Under the pieces are notes generated by a model, which saw only the letters and a list, made by a program, of their open reading frames with translations, had not been told where the DNA came from and did no database searches. From Abelmoschus esculentus (Eukaryota > Streptophyta > Magnoliopsida > Malvales > Malvaceae), in the NCBI GenBank assembly GCA_035048815.1, contig JAUCBN010000054.1, forward strand, positions 10,416,001 to 10,480,000: a stretch of DNA of 64,000 nt. Direction: 5' to 3'. Made by a program: the position numbers and the translations under genes. Below are positions 1-11,129 of this stretch, in pieces. Position 1 is the first letter of the stretch. Each line of letters opens with the position of its first letter.

Positions 1-75
1 TACAGAGATGGAAATAAACATTTCTGGAAAGTTGACACCAAATATTTTTGTGTAATATTGTAGATTTAAAGATTG
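1..75 (-). promoter_or_regulatory. Upstream block of an SPH gene lying off the left edge
   Basis: This stretch matches the conserved block found about 100-180 bp upstream of the SPH start codons in this window (near 7005, 9690, 25665, 39255 and 51700). The shared core is ACAGAGATGGAAATAA followed by a GGAAAGTTGACACC-type motif and a TAGATTTAAAGATT tail. The nearest SPH with this block (25145-25546) has its ATG about 110 bp to the left, so an SPH start codon is predicted roughly 100 bp before position 1. The block is seen; the gene outside is inferred. Confidence 0.55.
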
Positions 76-357
76 TATAAAAGTAAAAAATATTTATTAT
101 AAATATGAATGGATTAGTTCTGGATCGTATTTAGTCGAATATTTTTTTAAGATATATATAAATTCGACAAAATTTGTCTTTACCTTAATAAAAATTCAAT
201 TCAATTCAAACCTTATTTTTATTAAAAAAATCCAACCCAATCTGATCAATTTGAGTTGGAATCCACCCAAATCGAATAAAATACCATCCCTAGATAACAA
301 ATATTAAAATACTAAAACAATAATTTTTCATATTTTACTGACTGTTTAGTAATACTA
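76..357. other. AT-rich spacer, homologous to 25740-26870 without the hAT insertion
   Basis: No coding sequence is seen. The stretch aligns with 25740-25937 joined to 26771-26870. At about position 265 it has the uninterrupted form of the site (CACCCAAATCGAATAAAA), where the other copy carries an 833-bp insertion. It therefore serves as the empty-site reference for that element. Confidence 0.6.
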
Positions 358-510
358 TGGCATTCTGGAAGTGGACTGCCCTCATTTGATTCAATCCAGA
401 TCATCCAATTTTGGTAATATAATACAGAGATGAAAATAAGTTGCAACCTTTTGTGGAAAGTGGACACATAAGATTTTGGTGTAATATTATAGATTTAAAG
501 ATCATATAAT
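358..510 (-). promoter_or_regulatory. Orphan SPH promoter block (no coding sequence attached)
   Basis: The segment repeats the SPH upstream region: GATTCAATCCAGATCATCCA, then GGTAATATAATACAGAGATG, then a GGACAC core and the TAGATTTAAAGAT tail. It matches 25605-25740 upstream of the intact SPH at 25145. The sequence to its left, where the TATA box and the ORF should be, is unrelated AT-rich DNA. I read it as a duplicate that lost its gene. Confidence 0.55.
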
Positions 511-1330
511 TTTAAAAAATATTTATTATAACTATAAGTCTATAATAATATTTTCTTAAATAATTTTGTATGTTTTTTTATATAAAATTAAGAATCATAT
601 GATCAAGTGCCTCATTAAAAAATCCTCCAAGACCTAAAAGAGGGAAAAAGAGCATACTTGATAGTACTTTCGAAGCTATCGTATGTTTTTTATTACTTAA
701 CAAAAAGTATAAATCTGATGAATTTTAAAAAAATAACCTAATAACATCATATACAATGCCCAAAATTGTACAAAATTATAAATTTATAAATTCAAAATTA
801 TGAAGACTTATATCTTACCCTTGCCACTAACAATTATAATTTTAAAAAATATTTATAAATAAAAAATAATAATTTTAAAGACTATGTTATAAATAAAAAA
901 TCAATTTTAAGAACCTAATTGTAAAAAATTTATAAAAAGGGGGTGTAAAGACTCAGATTTCGGATCCAAATGTCGTGTTAACTCGAAGCGTTGAGTTTTG
1001 AAGTTTGGGCCTTGTTGGGCCTCGGGCTTGAGTGTTGTGATGGTTGTTAGGCCTTATGCTTAAGAGTTTGGTGTGGCTTTGGGCCATGGGGTTTTGGGAT
1101 GAGGGCATTTGGGTATTTTTTTACCCATGGGATGACAAAGAGGAGAGGGGAGTAATGTTTTCTACAGAAAAAGGTTGATAGTGAATTCATCTTGTTCCCC
1201 CTTCTCCAATTGAAAATCTAAAGTTCAAGGCATCATCTTTTTGTTTTGAGTTATAAATCACGTTTTAGGTGTTGAGGGAAGTGTGTAGAGCTTGAGAGGA
1301 TCTACAAAACAAGGTAGAAATGTTGTAGTT
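358..1330. repeat. Duplicated block, copy D1
   Basis: About 970 bp with two further copies. D2 is 26872-26927 plus 35649-36565, split by a retrotransposon. D3 is 46053-46895. The shared content is the orphan SPH promoter, an AT-rich stretch with the phrase GATCAAGTGCCTCATTAAAA, and the start of an LTR-like sequence (TGTAA-GAC-CAGA-TTCGGATC). The copies differ by scattered substitutions and small indels. D2 and D3 are more alike than either is to D1. Confidence 0.7.
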
Positions 1331-2390
1331 TGGTGGAGGAGGGTTTTAGGTGAAGTTAAGGAAGAAAAAATAGGAAAGAGGGGTGATGTTGAGTTCTTTT
1401 CAGTTTTGTTCAAGTTTTCAGCTTCTAGAATCTTATCTAACAATGTCTAATTGTTGGTTTTAACTTCATCTTGTAGAGAAATAATTGGGTGAGCCTTTAA
1501 GAACTTTGGGGAAGAAGAAAGCTTGAGGATTGAGAAATCCTTGTTTCAAGCTTGTTTGCATCGAGGTTAGTACACTAGTAACTCCTAAATCATCATACAT
1601 CTCATGAAATTAGGTTGCATTGTTGTTGTATTGTTTGCTTTGTTGTTGGTAGCTTAAAAACTCTTTAATGATTAATTATGGGTTAGGATGATTAATGACT
1701 TAAAATTAGTAGAAACACACTCTACTATTCCAATAACATGTAAGATCATTTTGAGTATCAACCATATAGTTTGGGCAACGATTCTTGGTGTTTTTCAAGC
1801 CAGACCTACAATTTCGTGCGGGCGTACTGATACGGGTTGGGAGCATATCGATACACTAGAGTAGATTTGAGGATCAATTATAGCACACGTATCGGTACAA
1901 CAACCCGTGTATCGATACCCCTTGTTTAATTAAAATTCCAATAATGGTTTTTGGTATCGATACACGAAGGCGTATAGATACTACTTTTGTATTGGTTCTT
2001 GATAGGTAGGTGTATCGATACACCATATAGGTGTATTGATACAATTACGAATCGGTACCAATACGAGGGTTAGCCATATTACTACGGGTAGGTGTCTTTG
2101 GGCTTTTTGATGGTAACATCGTATTGGTACGCGTTGGAGGCGTATAGATACTAGGTGTCGTACTGATACCCCATATAGGCATACTAGTACTCATTGGAAA
2201 ATCTATCCAAAAATTAGCATTTGAGTTCGGAGACTCTATAATTTATGATAATGGGTTCTAAGGGTCTCTTATGTTACAAACTAAGAAACTGATAAAGTAA
2301 CCCTAAATATGAGAAATATGAATAAAGTCTCGGTAAGTCTTGGGTGATTTATATTGATGATAGAAATTGTTAGTCTCGGTACACAATCGA
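946..2390. repeat. Probable gypsy LTR remnant
   Basis: The stretch starts with TGTAAAGACTCAGATTTCGG, a decayed version of TGTAACGACCCAGATTTCGG at 36178 and of the similar start at 46503. Plant Ty3/gypsy LTRs often begin TGTAACGACCC. From 1800 to 2220 there is an irregular array of cyclic GTATCGATAC-like words. No matching 3' end, primer-binding site or coding domain is seen, so the extent is uncertain. The ORFs here are short and show no family resemblance. Confidence 0.4.
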
Positions 2391-2394
2391 TTTA

Positions 2395-3250
2395 GTTGCC
2401 AAATTATGGAGAAGGAGTAATTTGGGTGATTTGTTGAGTGAGCAAAGAGATAGAGAAATTGTAAAATGATTTATAGTGGTTTGTTCTTCTAATAAGCACC
2501 TAAATCCACTACCTTAGCTCACCACTAAGGATTTCCCAAATTCACTAAGAATATGTACCTTTTAAGGGTTAACCTTAAAACCTAGAATCTATCCCCGAAT
2601 CTAGCATCCAAAGTTCACAAACCAAACTTTGAGAATCCTCTCAAACAAAAAAACTAAGCAAACTATTAGTGCTTCTAACAAGGTCGATGCTTGCAAGCTA
2701 GAGTAATCACTCAATCCTAATACACTTGAGCATACATTAACATTTAAGCTCATAAGTGTTTTATAATCCCAATTGAGCTTGTAGCCGTTGGCGACTGTTG
2801 AGATTGATTTGGAGCCGTTTGAAGTTGATTTCTAGGCAAATTTCCCCTTTTGGTGTAGGGCGTATCGAAACACATGGTAGACGTTTTGATATTGCTTTTT
2901 CGAGAAAGAGTCGTTGGATCTACAGTTAAGAACACTTATCAAAACACGTTGAAGGCATATCGAAACATTGTTGCTCCTTGTATTGAAACTATCGTTACAT
3001 GTTTCGATAAGGCTCCTAGTCTTTTTGTTTTTTTATAAAACCGTTGTAGGTGTATCAAAACACCTAAAAGTCGTATAGAAATGTATGTTTTGATGTGCGT
3101 GTTTTCTATTTTGAAACTAAAACTTATACTGAAAAAATATATCGAAATTGTCCAAGACCGTATCGAAACACCTTAGCAAAATGCCTTTTAAAAACTCAAG
3201 TTATATCAGAACATCCAAAGGTTGTATCAAAACACCTAGGTTAATTTCAA
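2395..3250 (-). repeat. LTR remnant (SIRE-like Copia?), minus orientation, rich in TATCGAAAC words
   Basis: Read on the minus strand, this stretch has the phrase CCTTAGTGG(T)GAGCTAAGG followed by an ACCACTATAAAT box. The same phrases occur on the plus strand at 24797-24860. From 2760 to 3240 there are many GTATCGAAACAC-type words, matching the TATCGATACC words at 23940-24370 in the plus copy. The plus copy ends with CCAATTCAACCCCTCTTGG, which resembles the 3' end of SIRE/Maximus-type Copia LTRs. Family assignment is by memory of that motif only. Confidence 0.4.
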
Positions 3251-3429
3251 TACTTTGGCCTCTTTAAATCTTTTTGAAACATTTCAAAATCCTTTAAAAA
3301 TATCTTAAACTTATTTCTAAGTTTTTTGGACATAAAACCATTTTTTAATTCTTTTCAAATTAGTCCAAAACTATTTTTCAATTATTATATCAAAATCAAT
3401 ATCTCAATAGAAACCATAAGGATCCTCGG

Positions 3430-3765
3430 TGGATTTTTGGTCTCTGTGTTTAGCTAGGGCCTTGCTGTGTGCTGATAGGTTGCTTAGCTAGTTAAACTCT
3501 TATTTGATGTGAATTCGGATACCCAAGAAAATAATATTACAATATCATAAAGACATCCTAAATGGAGGATCCCAATGTTGTATGGATGTGAGCCTCATTC
3601 GAAGATGCTCAATATGACATTCATAGCATGGGATTTGAAGGATATAGATGTTGTGTTGACGTAATCCCTAATCCCTTGAGTGTAGGATCTTAATGTTGAA
3701 TGGACGCGAACTTCACTTGTAGTATAGGATCCCGATGTTGTGTGGACGTAGGCCTCACCACTTTG
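3430..3765. repeat. LTR-like fragment with three imperfect internal repeats
   Basis: Three related units of about 35 bp (near 3568, 3687 and 3727) share the pattern GGATCYYRATGTTG-(T/A)-ATGGA-GTR-GCCTCA. They sit at uneven spacing. This looks like the tail of a decayed LTR. I cannot name the family. Confidence 0.35.
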
Positions 3766-6470
3766 TACTTGATTTTGCTATATATATATATATATACATT
3801 CACAATGCCATGTGTTTTAGGTGATTATGGTAGCGCCAATGTACCTTGCATGCTATTACATGTACTACATTGCTTTATTCATGATATATACGATATATGG
3901 TCGATCATTAAATCTATTGATTTTAATTTTTGTACTTATTCGGATTTTATACTTATTCCGATTTTAATTTTTGCTTAAAAGTGTACGAATTTCTTAAAGT
4001 TTAAAAAAAGTAAATAATTTTTTATTTTTTATATATTTAATTAAGTTCTTAAATTAAGAATTTTAATAATTAAACTATTGATTCAATAAATTTGTTCAAT
4101 TAACCCTTTTAAATAATTTCAATCATTAAATCTTGATATATTTTTCTTTATATATTACTGATACATTATACACTACAAATCTATAATGTTTCATTTGTGT
4201 TTTTCTTTCGGAAAATATATTCTTGATAAATATATGTCTTTTAGAAATTTTAGACTTTTAATGAATTTAACAATTAAAATAAATTTTTTCTGAAAATATC
4301 AAAGAGAAACAATGATACGATGTATTGCACCTATAGATCCATAAAAATTTTCAAGATTTAATGATTAAAATTGGTTAAAGGGCTTAATTGATTAAATTTC
4401 TTGATTCAAAGACTTAATTGATTAGATTTTTTTTGATTCTAGGGCTTAATTAGATGCAAAAATTTTAAAAATTAATTAATTTTTATTTGATTTATCAAGC
4501 TCGATTTGAATTGAATTTGGTGTAAATATCATTTAGTCCTTGTTAGTTTCAATGATTTGTTAATAGCTCAATCTCAACAATAAAAATGAAAAAAAAAAAT
4601 TAAAATGTAACCATTTGGACATTTGGCTTACAAAAAGTACCAATCGTGTTAAAATGTATTTACATCACAAGGTGATAGTTACACTAAACTATTAACCTAA
4701 GCTCTAGACTCTAGGCATACCTTACTACTTAAGATCAACTCCTTACTTTTATTCTTTTTTGGGATCCTCAAATATTCGTATCTTTTAATTTGTATGTCAT
4801 AATTTTAATTACTTTATATCTATTTAAATATAATGAAATCCTTTATAAATTCATGTAAGCCTTGTTTAGTTCTTAACCAATTAATACAGTTATTTACTTC
4901 TTTACAGGCATTCCAATTTCAAGACAGTTTGGAGCACCTAACTTTATTCATTTACATATTTTAATTTATAACTTCAAATCCACTTATTGTGTTTCTACTT
5001 TTATTATCATTTTAACTTTTAATCACTAGTAAACTCAATTGAAAGAAAGTTTCACCTATAATTTTTTTTTTAAATGTGCATGCTTTTCAGGTTATCAACT
5101 CATTCTATAGAGTACTTAAATGTGCATGCTTTTCAAGTTTCAAGAAATTACATTACCTTCTTCACTAAGCTCTAAATCCTTAATTTTTAGCTTTAATCTT
5201 TCAATTTTCTTGCTTCAAAACACCATGACTGGTCACTCACAAGTGGCATGGCTGGGCACTCTAGCCATTGGACATGTGTTAAGATCACTTTTCTCTTTTA
5301 ATTTAGCATGTAATCTTTCAGATTTTATTTGGTTACAATATTTTGGTCTTTTTTTTTAATTTTTTCAGTCACTTTTCAATTCATTCCTTTTAACCACTAA
5401 TTTCAAGATTCTTTTAGGCTTTCATTAAATTGATTTTACATTTAACTTTTTCAATTTAGTCCTTAACACAATGAGTACCTCTTCTTTTAATTTATTAGCT
5501 ATAACATTTAATCCTATAATGATTAAATGGCACATTGTTCTTGCTTTTAATTTGGTCCTAATTATTTTATTCTTTAATCTCATTGACTCAATTGACTCCA
5601 ATTGAGTTTTTAAAATTTCAACTACAATTTCTCAATTACTTTTGAACTTCTGACCCGGTATCAGGAGTATTACACATTAGCTCAGCTTTCGAAATCTTTG
5701 TTTCCGTGCGCATGTCTCCAGGTGACGAATCTCTTTGGGGAGCACTATCCATGGTAGGTTTTAACATCGATCGTGGAGGCATACATCACTTAGATATATG
5801 AGCTATATATTCATAGGAGTTATTTAATTTTTTTTTCTCGGCAAACTTTTATTTATTAATGATATAACCTAAGTTGAGAGCCTCATTAAAAACCTCGGAG
5901 TACACCTCGGAGTATTGAATTGGTTACATTAGCGCTATACAAGTTTGAATATTTTGGTATTCTAAAAGTTTGAGCTATTTAATACTTTTGAACTTAAATT
6001 ACGTATTATCTATTTGAACTAAATTTGTTTGAGATAATGAAAGGTCCTTTGTATAAAAAAAGGGTTTAAAAATTTTGGATTCAAGTTGGGTTTGAGACCC
6101 AAATATTACACCCGTAACCGAGGATGTTACATAAGAATAAAGAAATTTATTAAAAAATTCTAAAAACATTAAATTTTTAAAATTTTAAAAGAATTGTTTG
6201 AATATATATATATATATATGCCTTCGAATAAATCATCAAATTAAGTTTATCATACAAAAATATGTTTTCCCTTTTTTTTAATTAAAGAAATATATTTGAT
6301 TGCTTGACCAAGCTATCTATCTTTATTCCCTTACAATTTTCAGATCATGGGTTTAGACAGTATTATTAATAATGCACATGGACATTTTTTTTGAGAAAAC
6401 ATTACTCAAAATCTTATATAATCATTTTTTTTAATTTGAAACAACATATATAAAGTTAATCCATGCATGG
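3766..6470. other. Gene-free AT-rich spacer
   Basis: No supported gene is seen. The stretch holds a short TA tract at 3781-3797 and a tandem duplication of AAATGTGCATGCTTTTCA at 5072 and 5117. A pyrimidine-rich tract (5340-5640) ends near CCCGGTATCAGGAGTATTAC, possibly an LTR edge. Another TA tract lies at 6205-6219. The short ORFs at 3700-3978 and 5120-5359 have low-complexity translations and no recognisable domain. Confidence 0.6.
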
Positions 6471-6504
6471 CATATGTTTATTTCAATAGATGGCGCGACA
6501 GTAA

Positions 6505-6891
6505 TTAATTCCAAGAGTAACAAGTTGTATAATAAGCTAGCAAGCAGGGACCATTGTTTCTTACTTTCCACACACATTCATTACAAGCGATTGCATCCCT
6601 GGGTTGGTCGTAGATGTCGAATCGTTTTGTCATTCCATTCCATTGAAAGGTGCAGTGAAACAAGGTGTTCCTCAAAACGCTTGGGCGAAACTTGAACTCG
6701 AAATAGTTGCCGTAAGCAATATGTTGGACGCCGAGATCGTCATCTTCCGATTTGCAATGGACGATGAGATCCGTCTTTGAGGTCAAGTCGTTATAGATCA
6801 ATACCTGTGCTTTGGGTGGAATAAGAAAAAATCCGTTCACTGCTGAAAGCGACGTTAGAGAGAGAAACAAGATGATTGACAAAAGATTCAT
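6505..6891 (-). CDS. Plant S-protein homologue (SPH, S1 self-incompatibility family), copy 1
   Basis: A single-exon gene of 128 residues, the usual SPH length. Residues 1-20 form a signal peptide (hydrophobic SIILFLSLTSLSAV core), so the product is expected to be secreted. The mature part has the family landmarks: an IYNDL strand, HCKSEDDDLG, TLFHCTFQWNG, a FDIYDQ strand and ECVWKV. Six cysteines are at 46, 80, 103, 106, 116 and 124. The first four fit the disulfide-bonded core; the last two belong to a GPC..C tail shared by this array. The start codon is the first ATG after a TATA box about 40 bp away and matches the MNP/MNL start of all paralogues. In poppy, S1-type proteins are pistil ligands that act on incompatible pollen; most plant SPH proteins have no known role. 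The gene looks intact. It is less like copies 2, 5 and 6 than those are to each other. Confidence 0.9.
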   Translation of the reverse strand: MNLLSIILFLSLTSLSAVNGFFLIPPKAQVLIYNDLTSKTDLIVHCKSEDDDLGVQHIAYGNYFEFKFRPSVLRNTLFHCTFQWNGMTKRFDIYDQPRDAIACNECVWKVRNNGPCLLAYYTTCYSWN

Positions 6892-7078
6892 GTTTGTTTC
6901 TGATCATCAATGAAATGGCCTTTGAGCTTATAAAACGATTTTAGAGGTGGAGACTGTCCTCTTTTTTATATGATTGAGATCATCTAATTTGGGTAATATA
7001 ATACAGAGATGGAAATAAGCTGCAACATTTATGGAAAGTTGACACCATTTTTTTTTGTGTGTAATATTGTAGATTTAA
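6892..7078 (-). promoter_or_regulatory. Promoter of SPH copy 1
   Basis: A TATA box (TTTTATAA on the minus strand, 6928-6935) lies about 37 bp upstream of the ATG, so the leader would be only about 10 nt. Further upstream is the shared SPH block with ATCATCTAATTTGGGTAAT, ACAGAGATGGAAATAA and GTTGACACC (6972-7045). This layout recurs at every SPH in the window. Confidence 0.6.
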
Positions 7079-7089
7079 AGATTATATAT

Positions 7090-7245
7090 AATTGAGTGAT
7101 TCAAATGCAATTTTTATTAACGGGGTGATTTAAATGTAATCTCATCCATAAATGAATGACTCGAATGTAATTTTTAATAATTAAGTGATCCAAATATAAC
7201 CTTATTCTTACTTGAGTGACCTTTGTTATAGTTTACCCTAAAAAA
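7090..7245. repeat. MITE fragment (GAGTGA-TTCAAAT tandem type)
   Basis: A string of units of about 35 bp built on the pattern TAATT-AGTGA-CCAAATATAAC. It ends in GTTATAGTTTACCCT, which is the terminal sequence of the element at 62857-63303. Related fragments lie at 58420-58612. Confidence 0.5.
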
Positions 7246-7327
7246 TATAAAAAAAAAAAAGACAATACATTAGAAATCTAAGTAGTAAGTAGGGTATACT
7301 TAAGTGGTGGGATATCATGTGGTGGTT

Positions 7328-7765
7328 AGGGGCGAGTAAAATTTGGCTCAATTTAAAAAATATAATTTTTTTTATTTGGAGAAGAAAATTCGACTCATCT
7401 TAATTTGATTTGAAACTTTATAATCCTGACTCGATTAAAAAAAATTCAAATAAAGTTTGAGTTGAAAATATAATTAGAATAACTCAAAAGTTTTATTAAT
7501 TAATGGATTGATTTTTATGTTTGAGTTGAGTCCTTCAATAGTTTTGATAATACCGATAAAAATATAAAGAAACACATATCACATATGAAAAATATATATG
7601 CATATCTTATAGGATTAAAGAAAATCTTTTAAATTAGAATCAAACTGAAGTATAACATGATAAATAATTATAAATAAATTTATATAAGAACTCAAAAACT
7701 CAACTCAAATTTAAAAAAAAAAAAATCAAATAAAGTTTAAGTTATAAAACTCAATATGACTTTGG
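7328..7765. repeat. Possible hAT-type MITE (GGGCGAGTAAAATT start)
   Basis: The start TAGGGGCGAGTAAAATTTGG and the body of AACTCAAAA / GAGTTGA words resemble the piece at 36860-37220, which ends in CGAACGCTCACCCCTAATAG (inverted, TAGGGGTGAGCGTTCG). The termini and a target duplication were not resolved here. Confidence 0.35.
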
Positions 7766-9150
7766 TTCTTGTTAGTTTCAATGATTTGTAAATTGGCCCC
7801 TCTTGAAAAATGTACAAAATGTAAATAAAAATTTTCATCTTTTAAATTCTAAAAGGTTTAAAAATATAAAATTCTACAAATTCGTTCAAAAATATATATA
7901 AAAATGGTAAATGATATTTTTTTTCATTTTTCCCAAAATGATATTTTTTTTAGTTGACGTATGGTGGTTGACGTATTAGAAAAACATGGTTTTCAATTAG
8001 AGCAAGGGGATATAATTTGTCTATAGCCGCCGATATTTGTTGTTGATGCTTTACATGTGGATGTTACTAATAATATGAATTAAATGTTTGTTAATCAGTT
8101 TTCAGGTTTATTCTTTTTCCTTCACTTAAGTTAGGGAGGTTTTCTAACGAGGTACTTGTTTACCCCTCTTTTATTTTCTTTTATTTATAGAAAAATAGAC
8201 ATCTTAAATAAACAAATTATTAAATTAAGTTTATCATATTAAGTATTCTATTTTTCTGTCTTAAAAAGAGTTTTCAAATACATAGGACCTTACATTTTTT
8301 TGTTCTTACTAGGAATTGAGTCACATCTTTAAAAAATAATATGAACCATTTTTATTTTTAATTTAACTTAAACATATTTATTTGATTCGAGTCAGAGTTT
8401 CAATTCATTTGGATTTTGTACTTTTTATGAAATTAAGATGAACCTAGTCCGCTTCTTTCCTAAATCCATAAACCTTAATCACTTTTTTCTTTCAAAATAT
8501 GTCGTTTTACATTTTTTATTTTTGTTTTGGCTAACTATCGACGATATTAATCTTAAATTTCTTAGTGATTCTCATGAAATTTATTCTTGATTTGTGATTG
8601 TTTATTCATTAAATAAAAAATGAGTGATGAATAAAAAAATTGAAACCGATGATATTTATAGTTTTCTATTAGAAGATTCATTTAGTTCATATTTTGATAA
8701 CTCTAACGGATTTTTTAAATAGATTTTATTAGAGATTTGTTGTAGTACAAAGAAATGTCTAATTTATGTTCTTAATTTTCTTTTATTAATTAATAAAATT
8801 CTATGGCACATGTGAGCAGAAAATTAAAGTAATCCAAATTTTCTTATATTAATAACAAAGTCCAAAAATGTAAAAAATATCCAATTAATAATCCGAACTT
8901 CAATCAATGCCCAAAACATTAATTCAGCCCTAAAATCGATTAATCTTATAAGTCAAAAAATTGTAAAATAAATCAAACCATAAAATTAGTTTCTTTTGAT
9001 ATAATCATTCGATAATTAATATCAAATTTAACGACAGACAAATCAAAGTTTAGATACCGTAAAGATATATTACTAAGATTATTGAACATATAAATATTTG
9101 AGTTTAATTTTCATTATTTGTAGCAAATCTATAGAAAGCTAAGCACTTCA
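7766..9150. other. AT-rich spacer with a LINE 3'-tail scrap
   Basis: No gene is seen. At 8105-8165 the phrase TTAGGGAGGTTTTCTAACGAGG parallels the 3' tail of the LINE at 44166-46052 (TTTAGGGAGGTTTTTAACGAGG at 45969), so a short LINE end lies here. From about 8720 the stretch aligns with 50605-51170 and is the 3' flank of the A/C segmental copies. Confidence 0.5.
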
Positions 9151-9211
9151 TGGGATATGATTATTTCAATAGATGTTGCGACAATTATTAATTCAGGTGT
9201 CATATATGTGT

Positions 9212-9592
9212 TCACCAAGAGTAACAAATTTTATGATCAGCGTACAAGCAAGGACCATCGTACCCTATTTTCCACACGCAATTATAACAAACGAATTGAT
9301 CCCTCACTTGTCTGTAGATGTCGAACCGATACGTTGTTGCATCCCATTGAAAGTTGCAGTGAAACAAAGTTACTCGGAAAAAGGATGGGGTAAATTCGAA
9401 CTCCATCTTGTTGTTGTAAGCAATATGTCGGATGCCGAGATCGTCGTCTTTCGATTTGCAATGGACGATGAGATCCTTACCCGGAGATAGGTCATTATAG
9501 ATCGATACATGTGTTCTTTTAGGACCAAAAGCTTCGCTCACGTCTGAGAACGATGTTAGAGCAAGAAACAAGATGAACAATGAAGGATTCAT
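9212..9592 (-). CDS. Plant S-protein homologue, copy 2
   Basis: A single-exon gene of 126 residues. Residues 1-21 form the signal peptide, and AFGPKRTHVSIYNDL follows. HCKSKDDDLG, TLFHCNFQWD, a FDIY strand and NCVWKIG are present. Cysteines are at 45, 79, 102, 105, 115 and 123. It is close to copy 6 (51228) and to truncated copy 5 (38784): the three share AYNNKMEFEFTPSF and the KICYSW-type end where that end is kept. The flanks on both sides are also shared, so the relation is by segmental duplication and not by retroposition. The ORF has no break. Expression and binding partner cannot be told from sequence. Confidence 0.9.
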   Translation of the reverse strand: MNPSLFILFLALTSFSDVSEAFGPKRTHVSIYNDLSPGKDLIVHCKSKDDDLGIRHIAYNNKMEFEFTPSFFRVTLFHCNFQWDATTYRFDIYRQVRDQFVCYNCVWKIGYDGPCLYADHKICYSW

Positions 9593-9766
9593 GTTTGCTT
9601 CTAATGTTTGAAAAAAATGACATATGATACAAGTTTATAAATGATTTAGGAAACGAAACAGGCTGGCCTCTTTTGGGTAATAAATTACAAAGATGGAAAT
9701 AAATTGGAACATTTTAGGAAATGTTGACATCCAACAATTTTCTTTTGTAATAATTTTAAATTTAAA
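9593..9766 (-). promoter_or_regulatory. Promoter of SPH copy 2
   Basis: The minus-strand TATA box (ATTTATAAA) at 9634-9642 is about 43 bp from the ATG. The shared block GGGTAATAAATTACAAAGAT and GAAATGTTGACATCC lies at 9676-9733. The site where copies 5 and 6 carry a MULE-like insertion (GATTATATATAATTATAAA) is uninterrupted at about 9768-9784. Confidence 0.6.
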
Positions 9767-9851
9767 GATTATATATAATTATAAAAAAGATAAAATAGAA
9801 TTATAATAATATTTTTTGGAACAATTTTAGAAAAAAATCTAAGAAAAAAAT

Positions 9852-9935
9852 AGGTGAGCTTATAAATGATTTTTGAAATAATTGAGCGTATAAAAATTGG
9901 GTAATAAAATACAGAGATGGAAGTAGTATTTTCGA
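9852..9935 (-). promoter_or_regulatory. Second, orphan SPH promoter-like block
   Basis: GTGAGCTTATAAATGATTTT followed by GGGTAATAAAATACAGAGAT repeats the TATA and upstream signature of the SPH promoters. It has no coding sequence on its downstream side, only the promoter of copy 2. The same orphan lies at 41755-41835 and 54126-54200. Confidence 0.5.
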
Positions 9936-10197
9936 AAACAAAGATGGAAAAGTAAAAAGGTAATAACAATTTAAACGGTAAAGCTATTTTACAGTAAAAT
10001 CAGTAAATATAATAAAAAAAATAATAAGAGGATAAGTAGAGAATATGTATTTTAGTCTGTGATATTCAATATACACAAACAAATATGCTATAAGGTAGAG
10101 AAAACATATCATGCTCGATAAAATTTATTATCAAATAATTTATTTAAAAACATATATTATATATATATTATATATATATATATATATAGCACATGAG

Positions 10198-11052
10198 CAG
10201 GGTTGTCCCTGGGGTGGGTCATAAGGGCGACGGCCCAGGGATCACTCCTGAATCTCAATTTTAATTTTTATCAAATATATTTAATTTTAATTATGATTTA
10301 ATTCTTAATATTTATTATTATAGGGAAATTATTAATTTTTTCAATACTTATTATTAGATGAGTATTTTTTAGTACTTGTTATTATGGTCTCAAATTTTTT
10401 CAATATTTTGTATTAGGCCTACTTTTAATTTTTTTTTCTGATATTTTTTATTATGATTCTTAAATCCTAATTTTTTGCAATGTTTTTTTAGGGTCCTATC
10501 TTCTACTAAACTTATTATTAGGGGTACTACTCTAAAAAACATTTTTTAAGATTTTTTAATATTTACTATTAAAATTTATTTATTTTGTTATTTGTTGTTA
10601 GAGTCACGATTTTTTTCTAATACTTGTTATTAAGAGTTTAATTTTAAAATTTATTTTTGATATTTATTATAAGAGACCAATTTTTTCAATATATTTGTTA
10701 TTAGGGTTCAGTTTTCCCTAATACTTATATAAGAGGTCTATTTTTTTAACAATTATTATTAGGACCATGGTTTTTCAATATTTGTTATTAGATTTTAGAT
10801 TTATCAAAATATTTGTTATTAGAAGTTTACTCTTAAAATTTATTTTCTCCAATATTTATTATTAAAGATTAATTTTTTTTATCAATACTTGTTATTAGAG
10901 GCCTATTCTTTCCTAATATTTGTTAGTAGGCATATACTTAATTTAATTTTTTTAATATTTCTTGTTAAAAGACTAATTTTTTTAATACTTATTATTAGAG
11001 GCCTATTTTTTAGGTTTGCCTTAGGGACACTAAAATCTCAGGAACGGCTCTA
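10198..11052. mobile_element. hAT-like non-autonomous insertion with TTATTAGG-type internal array
   Basis: The 855-bp insert begins CAGGGTTGTCCCTGGGG and ends ...CTCAGGAACGGCTCTA. The inverted end (TAGAGCCGTTCCTGA) matches the start imperfectly. The flanks CACATGAG (10190-10197) and CATATAAG (11053-11060) look like a decayed 8-bp duplication. The homologous segments at 42076 and 54438 have one uninterrupted CACATAAAGAACAC there, an empty site. The interior is an irregular array of about 20 units, each carrying a (C)AATA(C/T)TT(G/A)TTATTAG(A/G) phrase. There is no transposase ORF. Confidence 0.65.
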
Positions 11053-11129
11053 CATATAAGGAACACACCTCAAAAGAGTAGGATCGGTCAGGTAGTCTAT
11101 CGGTCGCTAGAGCCACACTCCGCTGCGGT

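Noticed and set aside
3700..3978. 92-residue plus-strand ORF
   Set aside because: It crosses a TA tract and an LTR-like fragment, with low-complexity hydrophobic translation and no family resemblance.
9173..9490. 105-residue plus-strand ORF, also its twin at 51189-51506
   Set aside because: Both are antisense to SPH copies 2 and 6, which show signal peptide and family motifs on the other strand.
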